Both the position numbers and the translations under genes were made by a program. A stretch of 12,827 bases of DNA from Chloroflexota bacterium (GTDB taxonomy: Bacteria > Chloroflexota > Anaerolineae > J102): NCBI GenBank assembly GCA_013152695.1, contig JAADFV010000043.1, forward strand, positions 1-12,827, given 5' to 3'. Shown piece by piece: positions 1 through 5,688 of this stretch. A model generated the notes under the pieces. The model did not search any database and was not told the DNA's origin. It worked only from the letters and a program-made list of their open reading frames with translations. How positions within the stretch are numbered: the first letter of the stretch is position 1; the number at the start of each line of letters is the position of its first letter.

Positions 1-1
1 C

Positions 2-202
2 CTCGATCGCTGCCGTACCGAGTACTGGCTGCCCGATCTCAGTGATCGGAGTGGGCTCAGTGCCTGGACTGCAGGTGACACGCCCGGGATAGTGCAGAAA
101 GCGCAGCAGCGCTGGCAACAACTCCTGGCCGAACACGAAGACCCTCCCCTCGACGCCATCCTTCGCCGCCAACTGCATGATTACGTCGAAAGCGTGATCT
201 GA
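2..202 (+). CDS. MttB-like (trimethylamine methyltransferase family) protein, C-terminal fragment
   Basis: Only the last 66 codons are in the window; the gene begins upstream and stops at TGA 200-202. The visible residues include a CRTEYWLPDLSDR stretch, then AWTAGDTPG, then a helix ending in LLAEHEDPPLD. This order (a W-P-x-L-x-D-R segment, a W..G turn, an acidic helix, then a 'h-x-P-x-L-D' end) is what I know of the C-terminus of the MttB family. Those proteins move a methyl group from a quaternary or tertiary amine to a corrinoid protein. Most bacterial members lack pyrrolysine and act on betaines. Whether this one has pyrrolysine cannot be seen, because that position lies upstream. It reads in the same direction as the racemase and HyuA genes, 92 bp before the next start, so it is probably the first visible gene of that cassette. 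No corrinoid protein gene is in view. The family call rests on a short stretch and is moderately sure. Confidence 0.6.
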   Translation, partial: LDRCRTEYWLPDLSDRSGLSAWTAGDTPGIVQKAQQRWQQLLAEHEDPPLDAILRRQLHDYVESVI

Positions 203-224
203 TCATAAGCCAGGTTTGCTAAGA

Positions 225-281
225 TTTCCCTCGTCCCCAACTTTCCCCTCCCCCACATCTCCCTCTTCCCCTTCCCTTCCT
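225..281 (+). other. Pyrimidine-rich tract upstream of the racemase gene
   Basis: Of 57 bases only five (233, 239, 240, 255, 257) are purines. The tract fills most of the gap between the methyltransferase stop and the racemase ribosome binding site. In RNA it would be almost unstructured. It could be a ribosome standby site, a Rho-loading-like region or simply low-complexity sequence. No promoter hexamers are apparent in the gap. Confidence 0.6.
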
Positions 282-287
282 AGAGGT
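282..287 (+). promoter_or_regulatory. Ribosome binding site of the racemase gene
   Basis: AGAGGT lies seven bases before ATG 295, directly after the pyrimidine tract. It supports that start codon over later in-frame ATGs. Confidence 0.6.
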
Positions 288-294
288 CACTCTC

Positions 295-1083
295 ATGAAG
301 TATCAAAATCGCGATATGGGGATTCATACCATCAAAGCCCGGCCTGATCGCCGTTGCTATGGCATGGGACTCGGGATCATGATCCTCGATGAGGTTTATC
401 CCGGCTTTCCCGGCGATGTCCGTAATGCCAGCGCCTATCCATTCCCCATCCAATATGACATTGTAGAAGGTGTGGATATTCAGACCTTGGTTTGGGCTGA
501 GGACAAATCTCCTTGCCTGGAACCCATCCAAAAAGCTGCCAAACGCCTGGAACGCATGGGTGTGCGCGCCATTGCCGCCGAATGCGGCTATTTCGCTTAC
601 TTCCAGAAAGACATCGCCGGCACGGTCGATGTTCCAGTTTTTATGTCGAGTCTCTTGCAAGTTCCCTTTGCCCAACAGCTCATCGGTCCCAAGCGAGTGG
701 TGGGGATCATGGCGGCGCGCAAGCAGTTCATGAGCGATGCCCATCTCGAAGCCGTTGGCATTCAGATCGGCAGCAATTACGTGCTGGCCGGGGCCGAAGA
801 CGAGTACAGCAACCCCCAATTCGAAAACCTGTGGAATGCTCACACCAGGCCTGCGGTGCCCACAGCCAATTACGAACAGGCCGAGAAAGACTTCGTCGCC
901 GCCTGTGTCGATTTCTATCAGCGCACGCCCAATATGGGCGCCATGCTTCTGGAATGTACCGGTATGCAGCCCTTTGCCCGTGCTGTGCAACGTGAGATCG
1001 ACATCCCTATTTTCAGCTGGGGCACTTTGCTCGACTACGCCTATTCCGTTGTTGTCCACCGCGACTACTACGGTCATGTGTAG
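295..1083 (+). CDS. Aspartate/glutamate racemase superfamily protein
   Basis: This 262-residue protein carries the two cysteine motifs expected of the Asp/Glu/hydantoin racemase superfamily. One is in AAECGYF (Cys97) and one in LLECTGM (Cys221). In this superfamily the paired cysteines act as acid and base on either face of a substrate alpha-carbon, in the cytoplasm and without a cofactor. Other superfamily members are maleate isomerases and arylmalonate decarboxylases, so racemisation itself is inferred. A segment GPKRVVGIMAA (131-141) fits the start of the second Rossmann-like lobe. The length is normal for the family. The start is supported by AGAGGT at 282-287. The stop is TAG. It sits between the MttB-like gene and a HyuA-like gene. 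HyuA and hydantoin-type racemases are often neighbours, which suggests the pair handles opposite enantiomers of one substrate. No signal peptide or membrane segment is visible. Confidence 0.8.
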   Translation: MKYQNRDMGIHTIKARPDRRCYGMGLGIMILDEVYPGFPGDVRNASAYPFPIQYDIVEGVDIQTLVWAEDKSPCLEPIQKAAKRLERMGVRAIAAECGYFAYFQKDIAGTVDVPVFMSSLLQVPFAQQLIGPKRVVGIMAARKQFMSDAHLEAVGIQIGSNYVLAGAEDEYSNPQFENLWNAHTRPAVPTANYEQAEKDFVAACVDFYQRTPNMGAMLLECTGMQPFARAVQREIDIPIFSWGTLLDYAYSVVVHRDYYGHV

Positions 1084-1085
1084 AA

Positions 1086-1142
1086 GAATTTCGGAATTCG
1101 AATTTCGGATTTTGAAATTCGGAATTCGGATTTTGGAATTCG
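1086..1142. repeat. AATTCG-rich short repeat between racemase and HyuA genes
   Basis: The sequence alternates GAATTC palindromes (1094-1099, 1122-1127, 1136-1141) with AATTTCG or AAATTCG variants. CGGATTTTG occurs twice, at 1106-1114 and 1127-1135, 21 bp apart. The tract is AT-rich against GC-rich flanking genes. It starts a few bases after the racemase stop. It can fold on itself on either strand. It resembles dispersed intergenic repeats more than a terminator, since there is no single stem with a T-run. Confidence 0.7.
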
Positions 1143-1188
1143 TCACTCGCTAGCCGCTACCCGTCACCTGCAAACTTTATCGTCATCT

Positions 1189-3192
1189 ATGACAACTTCC
1201 TCTTCCCAAAACCCGACCCTGGTCCTCGGCATTGACACCGGCGGAACCTTCACCGATGCCATGCTCCTGAACTATCAGACACGGGAGGTGTTGGCTGCTC
1301 ATAAAAGCCTGACCACCAAGCGCGACCTCTCCATCGGCATCGAAGAGGTCATCGACGGCATTCACATCAGCGATCCCAGCGCCATCAAAATGGTGTCTAT
1401 CTCCACCACCCTCGCCACCAACGCCATCGCCGAGGGCAAGGGTAAACGCGTGGGACTCATCCTTATCGGCTATGACGAGGAACTGGTGGAATCGTTCAAA
1501 ATGAGTGAGCGCTTTGCCACACCTCATTTTCACTACTTCAAGGGGGGCCATGATCTGTACGGTCAGGAAAAAGAACCTCTCGATTTGCCTGGCATTCTTG
1601 CCGCTGTAAACCAATTGCGCGGTGAGGTGGACGCCCTGGCCGTATCCAGTTACTTCAGCCCCCTCAATCCCGAGCACGAGCTACGGGTTTTTGAGGCCGT
1701 AAGCAGTATTTGCGACCTGCCCATTGTTCTCGGACACCAACTTTCTACCAAGCTAGGCTCCATCGAGCGCGCCACCACTGCTGCCCTCAACGCCTCGCTC
1801 CTCGCCATTCTGCAGGATTTCGTTGTCGCCGTACGACGGGCCATGGCGCATCGTCATATCGATGCCCCCCTCATGGTCGTGCGCGGTGATGGAACGCTCA
1901 TGAGTGACGAATTTGCCGCTCAAACACCGGTCGAGACCATTCACTCCGGCCCCGCGGCCAGCGCCATCGGTGGTCGCTTCCTCTCAGGTGTGGATGATGC
2001 TCTCGTATTGGATGTGGGTGGCACCACCACTGATCTGGCCTTGATCGAAGGGGGACAGGTGAGCGTCAGCGAACAAGGCGCCACCGTGTCCGGCTATAAA
2101 ACCGCGGTCAAAGCGGCCAATCTCCTCTCGATTGCCCTGGGGGGCGACAGCCATATCGCCTTGGGCAGAGACCGCAAGCTTTCTCTCGGGCCCGAGCGTG
2201 TGACACCCCTGGCCTACCTGGCACAGCAATACCCGGCCGTAGAACAACGGCTGGCTCAACTTGCCAGCCGCACCTGGGACCGTGAATCTGCCGCTCATCT
2301 CCAGTACTGGTACATCTTGCGTCAGCCCCAGGCGTCCCGCTCCCTCACACCCCAGCAAAAGACCTTGCTCGAATTCCTCGGTGACGGCCCCAAGCCAGTA
2401 CCTGACATCCTCAAACACATGGGTGTACTCCACCCTGTACAACTTGCCGTTGATGAACTATTTCGCCAGGAGATTTTGGCCAAGGCTGGGCTCACACCCA
2501 CCGATCTTCTCCATGCCGAGGAGCGCTTCACGCCATGGTCGACGAGCGCGGCGCAAGCAGCACTCACGATCTTGGCTCGTTCCCTCTGGCAAGAACCGGA
2601 GGAAATCCAGCAGCGCATCTGGCGGGAGGCCACCGAAACCATTGTACGCGCCGTAGTGGCCTTCGTTAGCGGCATTTCGCTACCGCAGCCCACTCTCAAA
2701 AACAAAAGCTTCGGGCAGTGGGTATTTCAAAACAGTCTGTACCACCAACATCCCCACCTCGACACACAATTCCGCCTGCAAATCCCCATCATCGGCATTG
2801 GCGCGCCGGCTGAGGTTTTTCTCAAGGATGTGGCAGCTATCCTCCATACCGACCTCATTCTGCCCCGGCACCATGAAGTAGCCAATGCTGTAGGCGCAGT
2901 GGCCGGCAGCATCATGGTCAGCGAAGAAATCCTGATCTACCCGCAGCTTTCGGCCGAGGGGCTGGACGTCATCGGTTTCTATGTGCAAACGAACGAAGGC
3001 CGCGAAATATACGAAGATGCTGACGAAGCCTTACGCTATGCCCGCAGTCTGGCCCAGGAACGCGCTTTAGGAGCAGCCCTGCGCTCGGGTGCTGATAATC
3101 CTCAGGTCACTGTCGAGGTGCTTACCGACGGTCTGGACAGCTATCGTGTACGAGCCAAAGCCATTGGCAATCCCCGTTTGGAGAGGAAATGA
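1189..3192 (+). CDS. HyuA-like hydantoinase/oxoprolinase family ATPase-fold protein
   Basis: This 667-residue protein has the ASKHA (actin-like) nucleotide-binding pattern of the hydantoinase A/oxoprolinase family. GIDTGGTFTD (14-23) is phosphate loop 1, STTLATNAI is at 72-80, GDGTLMS at 233-239, HSGPAAS at 252-258, LDVGGTTTD (274-282) is phosphate loop 2, and GGDSHI is at 318-323. A late GIGAPAEVFL and an ANAVGAVAG helix complete the fold. Family members couple ATP hydrolysis to opening of cyclic amides such as hydantoins or 5-oxoproline, usually with a HyuB partner. No HyuB gene is visible here. Residues about 386-450 form an extra helical segment reminiscent of a winged helix. There is one cysteine (Cys175), so the Fe-S centre of RamA-type corrinoid reactivators is absent. 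No clear Shine-Dalgarno precedes ATG 1189; the start was chosen because the phosphate loop follows at the usual distance. The stop overlaps the GntR start. The substrate is unknown. Confidence 0.8.
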   Translation: MTTSSSQNPTLVLGIDTGGTFTDAMLLNYQTREVLAAHKSLTTKRDLSIGIEEVIDGIHISDPSAIKMVSISTTLATNAIAEGKGKRVGLILIGYDEELVESFKMSERFATPHFHYFKGGHDLYGQEKEPLDLPGILAAVNQLRGEVDALAVSSYFSPLNPEHELRVFEAVSSICDLPIVLGHQLSTKLGSIERATTAALNASLLAILQDFVVAVRRAMAHRHIDAPLMVVRGDGTLMSDEFAAQTPVETIHSGPAASAIGGRFLSGVDDALVLDVGGTTTDLALIEGGQVSVSEQGATVSGYKTAVKAANLLSIALGGDSHIALGRDRKLSLGPERVTPLAYLAQQYPAVEQRLAQLASRTWDRESAAHLQYWYILRQPQASRSLTPQQKTLLEFLGDGPKPVPDILKHMGVLHPVQLAVDELFRQEILAKAGLTPTDLLHAEERFTPWSTSAAQAALTILARSLWQEPEEIQQRIWREATETIVRAVVAFVSGISLPQPTLKNKSFGQWVFQNSLYHQHPHLDTQFRLQIPIIGIGAPAEVFLKDVAAILHTDLILPRHHEVANAVGAVAGSIMVSEEILIYPQLSAEGLDVIGFYVQTNEGREIYEDADEALRYARSLAQERALGAALRSGADNPQVTVEVLTDGLDSYRVRAKAIGNPRLERK

Positions 3193-3842
3193 TGGAACTT
3201 ATTCGCATCGACACCCAGAAAGCTTACGAACAGTTACGCGAGCGGATCGTACGCCTGCAATTACCGCCGGGCGCCCTCATCGATGAACAGCAACTGAGCG
3301 ATGAACTGGATCTTAGCCCCAGCACCATCCGCGAGGCCATCAAGCTACTGGCACACGATGGCCTCGTCCAGGTAACCCCTCGCCACGGCTTGTATGTGGC
3401 ACCAGTCAGCCTGGAAGACCTGGCACAACTGAGTGAAATGCGCGAAGCGCTGGAATCGCTATGTGCACGCCTGGCGGCGCAGCGTGCCACTAGCGACGAA
3501 TTGGCCGTCCTTGAGGCGCTACGCCAGGAGCATCAGGACATTGCCGCTACTGACAGCGAACGCCTCTTCGAGCTCGACCATCGCTTCCATCAGGCCATTG
3601 CTCGCGCCGCCCACAATAAGTATCTCGCCCGTACCCTCGAGACCTTTTTCGGACTCTCGCAACGGCTTTGGTACCTGGCCCTACCCGAAATCGCAGCCCT
3701 ACCCGCGGCCGTGGAAAAGCACCTGGACCTGGCCGCGGCGATCCAGGCCGGAGATGCCGACACGGCCGAACGCCTGATGCGTGCCCATGTAAAGGGCTTC
3801 TACGATGAAGTGAAGGAGATTTTGGCGGCAAAGTTGGGCTAA
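3192..3842 (+). CDS. GntR-family transcriptional regulator, FCD (FadR) subfamily
   Basis: An N-terminal winged helix-turn-helix (about residues 9-71) contains the typical LPPGALIDEQQLSDELDLS and STIREAIKLLAHDGLV segments. It is followed by a helical FCD ligand-binding domain. Asp129, His133, His177 and His199 match the metal-binding Asp/His set of FCD domains, in FELDHRFHQAI, VEKHLDL and RAHVKGF. The length (216) is usual. Two ATGs are possible: 3189 (ATGA overlap with the HyuA stop) and 3192. AGAGG at 3182-3186 sits only two bases from the first but five from the second, so I chose 3192. Either way translation is coupled to HyuA. FCD regulators usually repress catabolic operons and release DNA when a carboxylic acid or amino acid ligand binds. 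Its place at the end of this cassette suggests it controls the upstream genes. Confidence 0.85.
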   Translation: MELIRIDTQKAYEQLRERIVRLQLPPGALIDEQQLSDELDLSPSTIREAIKLLAHDGLVQVTPRHGLYVAPVSLEDLAQLSEMREALESLCARLAAQRATSDELAVLEALRQEHQDIAATDSERLFELDHRFHQAIARAAHNKYLARTLETFFGLSQRLWYLALPEIAALPAAVEKHLDLAAAIQAGDADTAERLMRAHVKGFYDEVKEILAAKLG

Positions 3843-3867
3843 AATGGATGCCGCCAGACAACCGTGA

Positions 3868-4080
3868 CTAATGGGGTAGATCGTACGGCAGAGGACCGCC
3901 CAACTTCGCCAGAGCCGCTTCTAGAGCGGTGTTAACCTGTGCCATGCTCTCGGCGGCAGCAAGAATATCGGCACTGGCCTCGCCCGCCTCATCTGCCCAC
4001 TTCCGAAACTCAGCGGCATGCTCTTCATTATGCTCGATCCAATGCGGAATTAGCACTCGCAGTTTGTCTTTTTCATTCAT
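3868..4080 (-). CDS. Small His-rich helical protein co-encoded with CooT
   Basis: This 70-residue acidic protein is predicted mostly helical. Its N-terminal part reads LIPHWIEHNEEHAAEF, placing His13, His17 and His21 four residues apart on one helix face, a possible metal site. I recall similar small uncharacterised proteins (PHWIEHNxEH pattern) next to CooT-like genes, but cannot verify that here. ATG 4080 is preceded by GGGAGGA (4086-4092) with a five-base spacer. An upstream TTG at 4098 would extend the frame by six residues but lacks such a site. The start lies inside the last codons of the CooT-like gene (8-bp overlap), so the two are translationally coupled. Its end converges on the GntR gene with only 25 bp between stops and no clear terminator. 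Its function is unknown; metal handling together with CooT is inferred. Confidence 0.7.
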   Translation of the reverse strand: MNEKDKLRVLIPHWIEHNEEHAAEFRKWADEAGEASADILAAAESMAQVNTALEAALAKLGGPLPYDLPH

Positions 4081-4270
4081 TTTTATCCTCCCGGCCAAGC
4101 GAGGTCAAATAGAGCTTGTTCTTGATCAAATCGATACGGCGGATGGTGGCGGGAACGAGGCGCGGGGGCTCGAACATCTTCACAAGGCGCACGCCCTCGT
4201 CTACTGGCTCGACCAGCATGACACTGTCCATAATTTTTTCTTCATCCAGATAAACAGCAACCTGGCACAT
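4073..4270 (-). CDS. CooT-family nickel-binding protein
   Basis: This 65-residue protein begins MCQVAVYL and continues with an alternating beta-strand pattern, including MFEPPRLVPATIRRIDLIKNKLYL. It matches what I know of the CooT family: very short, with an invariant Cys at position 2 that binds nickel. In Rhodospirillum rubrum, CooT works with CooC and CooJ in nickel delivery to carbon monoxide dehydrogenase. Related proteins occur in many anaerobes without a cooCTJ cluster. The start is supported by AGAGG (4280-4284), nine bases upstream. A promoter and a palindrome lie just ahead of it. No carbon monoxide dehydrogenase, hydrogenase or urease gene is in the window, so the nickel client is unknown. 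The gene is transcribed toward the methyltransferase cassette, with the His-rich gene second. Confidence 0.75.
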   Translation of the reverse strand: MCQVAVYLDEEKIMDSVMLVEPVDEGVRLVKMFEPPRLVPATIRRIDLIKNKLYLTSLGREDKNE

Positions 4271-4319
4271 ATTTCTTTTCCTCTGAAGGGAAGACCTGAA
4301 AGGGGGAAGTCGTGCCCCA

Positions 4320-4328
4320 ATTATAGCA
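4320..4328 (-). promoter_or_regulatory. Extended -10 promoter of the CooT-like unit
   Basis: Read on the minus strand, TGCTATAAT is a perfect -10 hexamer with the TGn extension. No good -35 hexamer is found 17 bases upstream, which is common for extended -10 promoters. The predicted transcript would start near 4313 and leave a leader of about 43 bases before ATG 4270. Confidence 0.5.
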
Positions 4329-4337
4329 CAATGTGCT
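4325..4337. promoter_or_regulatory. Perfect 13-bp palindrome, candidate operator for the CooT-like unit
   Basis: AGCACAATGTGCT is perfectly symmetric around a central A. It overlaps the upstream edge of the extended -10 element by four bases. A protein bound here would block polymerase. The TGTGC half-site loosely recalls CRP/FNR-type TGTGA half-sites, but the two halves are too close together for that class. Confidence 0.4.
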
Positions 4338-4514
4338 GCATAGAGGTGGGGTCGAGGGTGTCGTAAATTGGCCGGGAGGAAGCCGGCTTTGCCCGGAAGT
4401 AGGGATAAAGAAAACGAGATTTACGTACCCTTTACGTTCTCTTCTGGTACTAGATTTATCTGTTCCGAAAATAGGACACAGATTGGCATCAATGTAGACC
4501 CATGGCAGAGTAGA

Positions 4515-4599
4515 CCAGTAAACCAGGAGCCCAGTAAACCAGGGCGGTTGGAGGCGGCGCCATCTTTTCCCGGTTTTCCGGTTTACGGGTTTTCCGGGC
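4515..4599. repeat. CCAGTAAACCAGG direct repeats with an inverted counterpart
   Basis: CCAGTAAACCAGG occurs at 4515-4527 and 4531-4543, 16 bp apart. GGTTTAC at 4580-4586, inside a CCGGTTTTCCGG-like block, can pair with the GTAAACC of either copy (4518-4524 or 4534-4540). The transcript could therefore form two alternative stems. It has the look of a dispersed intergenic repeat. Confidence 0.5.
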
Positions 4600-4685
4600 T
4601 ACAGATTGTCTGTGTGCCGCGCGAACTGCCCCCGGGCGGATCCGTGATCTGCCGTCCACCGCTGCCTATTTTCGTCGTTATGTGG

Positions 4686-4699
4686 TGAGCATGTGCTCA
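4686..4699. repeat. TGAGCA/TGCTCA inverted repeat
   Basis: Six-base arms flank a two-base centre. It shares the GCA..TGC core with the palindrome at 4325-4337. It could be a protein-binding site or a small stem. No gene starts nearby, so its role is unclear. Confidence 0.3.
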
Positions 4700-4732
4700 T
4701 GGCAACTTCTTAGTATTTGGGTGGTAGAGGTT

Positions 4733-4787
4733 TGTCACCCTGAGTGAAACGAAGGGTCTGGCGGTGCATGTACCGAGAAGAGACCCT
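4733..4787. repeat. Dispersed palindromic repeat/hairpin abutting the MalG-type permease stop
   Basis: The sequence runs GTCACCCTGAGTGAAACGA then AGGGTCT (4753-4759), with an inner CGGT/ACCG pair (4762-4765, 4772-4775), then AGACCCT (4781-4787). I recognise this from memory as a type of intergenic repeat, with a GTCACCCTGAG arm, found in many environmental bacterial genomes. The matching right arm is missing. The repeat ends inside the permease stop codon complement at 4787. For the minus-strand transcript the hairpin follows the stop immediately and could act as a 3' end or terminator. Confidence 0.55.
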
Positions 4788-5677
4788 CATCCCTTCAGAC
4801 CCGAATAGCTGATTCCTTCGATGTAGTAACGGCTGAGGAAGGCAAAGAGGATGAGAATGGGAATGGCATTGAACATGGCTGCCACCAGGGTGAGATTCCA
4901 TTGCGCCTTATATTGCTGCTGAAAAACGGTCAAGGCGACGTTGAGTACCCACATCTTTGGGGTGTTGAGATAAAGCAATGGCGAGAGATAATTGTTCCAC
5001 ATGGCCTGAAATTGGAGAATGAACACCGTCAGCAAAGCAGGGCGGGCCAGAGGAATGATCACATCTTTGTAAATACGGAAACGAGAAGCGCCATCGACAA
5101 AGGCAGCTTCTTCCAATTCCGTGGGGATGGATTTAAGGAATTGTGTGAGCAAAAAGATGCTACCGGCAGACACGGCTCCCGGCACGATCAAAGACCAGTA
5201 GGTGTTGACAAAACGGATCTTCGTCATCAAAACGTAGGCTGGGATCAGGGTAACGGCGCCGGGAATCATCATGCTGGCCAACATGAATGAGAATACCAAA
5301 TCCTTGCCCGGAAAGCGCAGGCGTGCAAAAGCGTAAGCCGACATCGAACAGAAGAGAACCTGTAGGCTTGCTGAGCCGAGAGAAACGACGGCAGTATTGA
5401 AAAGCCAGCGGGGAAAGGTGGCACCCTCACCAAGATCAGTTTGCCAGGTTTTCACCCAGTTCTGCCAAAGCCATTCGTGGGGAAGGAAGGTCGGAGGCCA
5501 GGCGATAATCTCAGCATCGGTTTTGAAGGTACCCAGGAAAGCTAAAATGAAGGGCAAAAGGGCGATAAAACCGAGGAAAATGAGAAGAAAATATACAAAT
5601 AGCGTCTTGATTCGCCGTCGAAGCGGGTCCGAATCCCAGGTCTGTGCAGGCATTTTCGAAATCGCTGGTGCAGTCAT
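4787..5677 (-). CDS. Carbohydrate ABC transporter permease, MalG type
   Basis: This is a 296-residue inner-membrane permease with about six membrane segments. The first is near residues 27-50, the last near 262-282. The conserved EAA loop that contacts the ATPase is visible as EEAAFVDGASRFRIYKDVI followed by IPLARPAL (about 189-215). This is the signature of the MalG/UgpE group of sugar importers. The frame can also start at GTG 5680, but ATG 5677 is seven bases after GAGGAG (5685-5690) and was chosen. The MalF-type gene ends at 5689, so the ribosome binding site overlaps the end of that gene and the two are co-translated. Residues after TGA 4787-4789 merge into a dispersed repeat. The partner ATPase gene is not in the window. 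Confidence 0.9.
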   Translation of the reverse strand: MTAPAISKMPAQTWDSDPLRRRIKTLFVYFLLIFLGFIALLPFILAFLGTFKTDAEIIAWPPTFLPHEWLWQNWVKTWQTDLGEGATFPRWLFNTAVVSLGSASLQVLFCSMSAYAFARLRFPGKDLVFSFMLASMMIPGAVTLIPAYVLMTKIRFVNTYWSLIVPGAVSAGSIFLLTQFLKSIPTELEEAAFVDGASRFRIYKDVIIPLARPALLTVFILQFQAMWNNYLSPLLYLNTPKMWVLNVALTVFQQQYKAQWNLTLVAAMFNAIPILILFAFLSRYYIEGISYSGLKG

Positions 5678-5688
5678 CACAAATCTCC

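Larger units (their letters stand above)
4341..4786. other. Gene-free intergenic region with short repeats
   Basis: About 450 bp lie between the CooT-like promoter and the MalG-type permease. The one longish open frame (4368-4688, +) has a composition and order that look like translated repeats, and no recognisable domain. The region holds a GCCGGG/CCCGG hairpin near 4371-4396, two CCAGTAAACCAGG copies, a pyrimidine-rich block with GGTTTAC, an inverted repeat at 4686-4699 and a hairpin element at its right end. I see no RNA gene. Confidence 0.5.

Noticed and set aside
1081..1142. Pyrrolysine read-through at the racemase TAG stop
   Set aside because: The codons after TAG run into the AATTCG repeat, and the protein already has normal family length.
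280..1146. 288-codon open frame on the minus strand
   Set aside because: It is antisense to the well-supported racemase gene, begins in the AATTCG repeat, and has no recognisable domain.
1189..3192. RamA-type corrinoid reactivator identity for the HyuA-like protein
   Set aside because: The chain has a single cysteine and no C-terminal Fe-S motif. The motif order fits HyuA/oxoprolinase instead.
4515..4543. CRISPR-like repeat pair
   Set aside because: There are only two 13-bp copies with a 3-bp gap, no spacer-sized intervals and no cas genes.
4368..4688. 106-codon open frame in the intergenic region
   Set aside because: Its translation is mostly of repeat sequence (GTAAACC and GGTTTAC blocks), Pro/Gly rich, without ribosome binding site or family resemblance.
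4710..4901. 63-codon frame overlapping the permease end
   Set aside because: It translates the dispersed hairpin repeat and an out-of-frame part of the permease gene.
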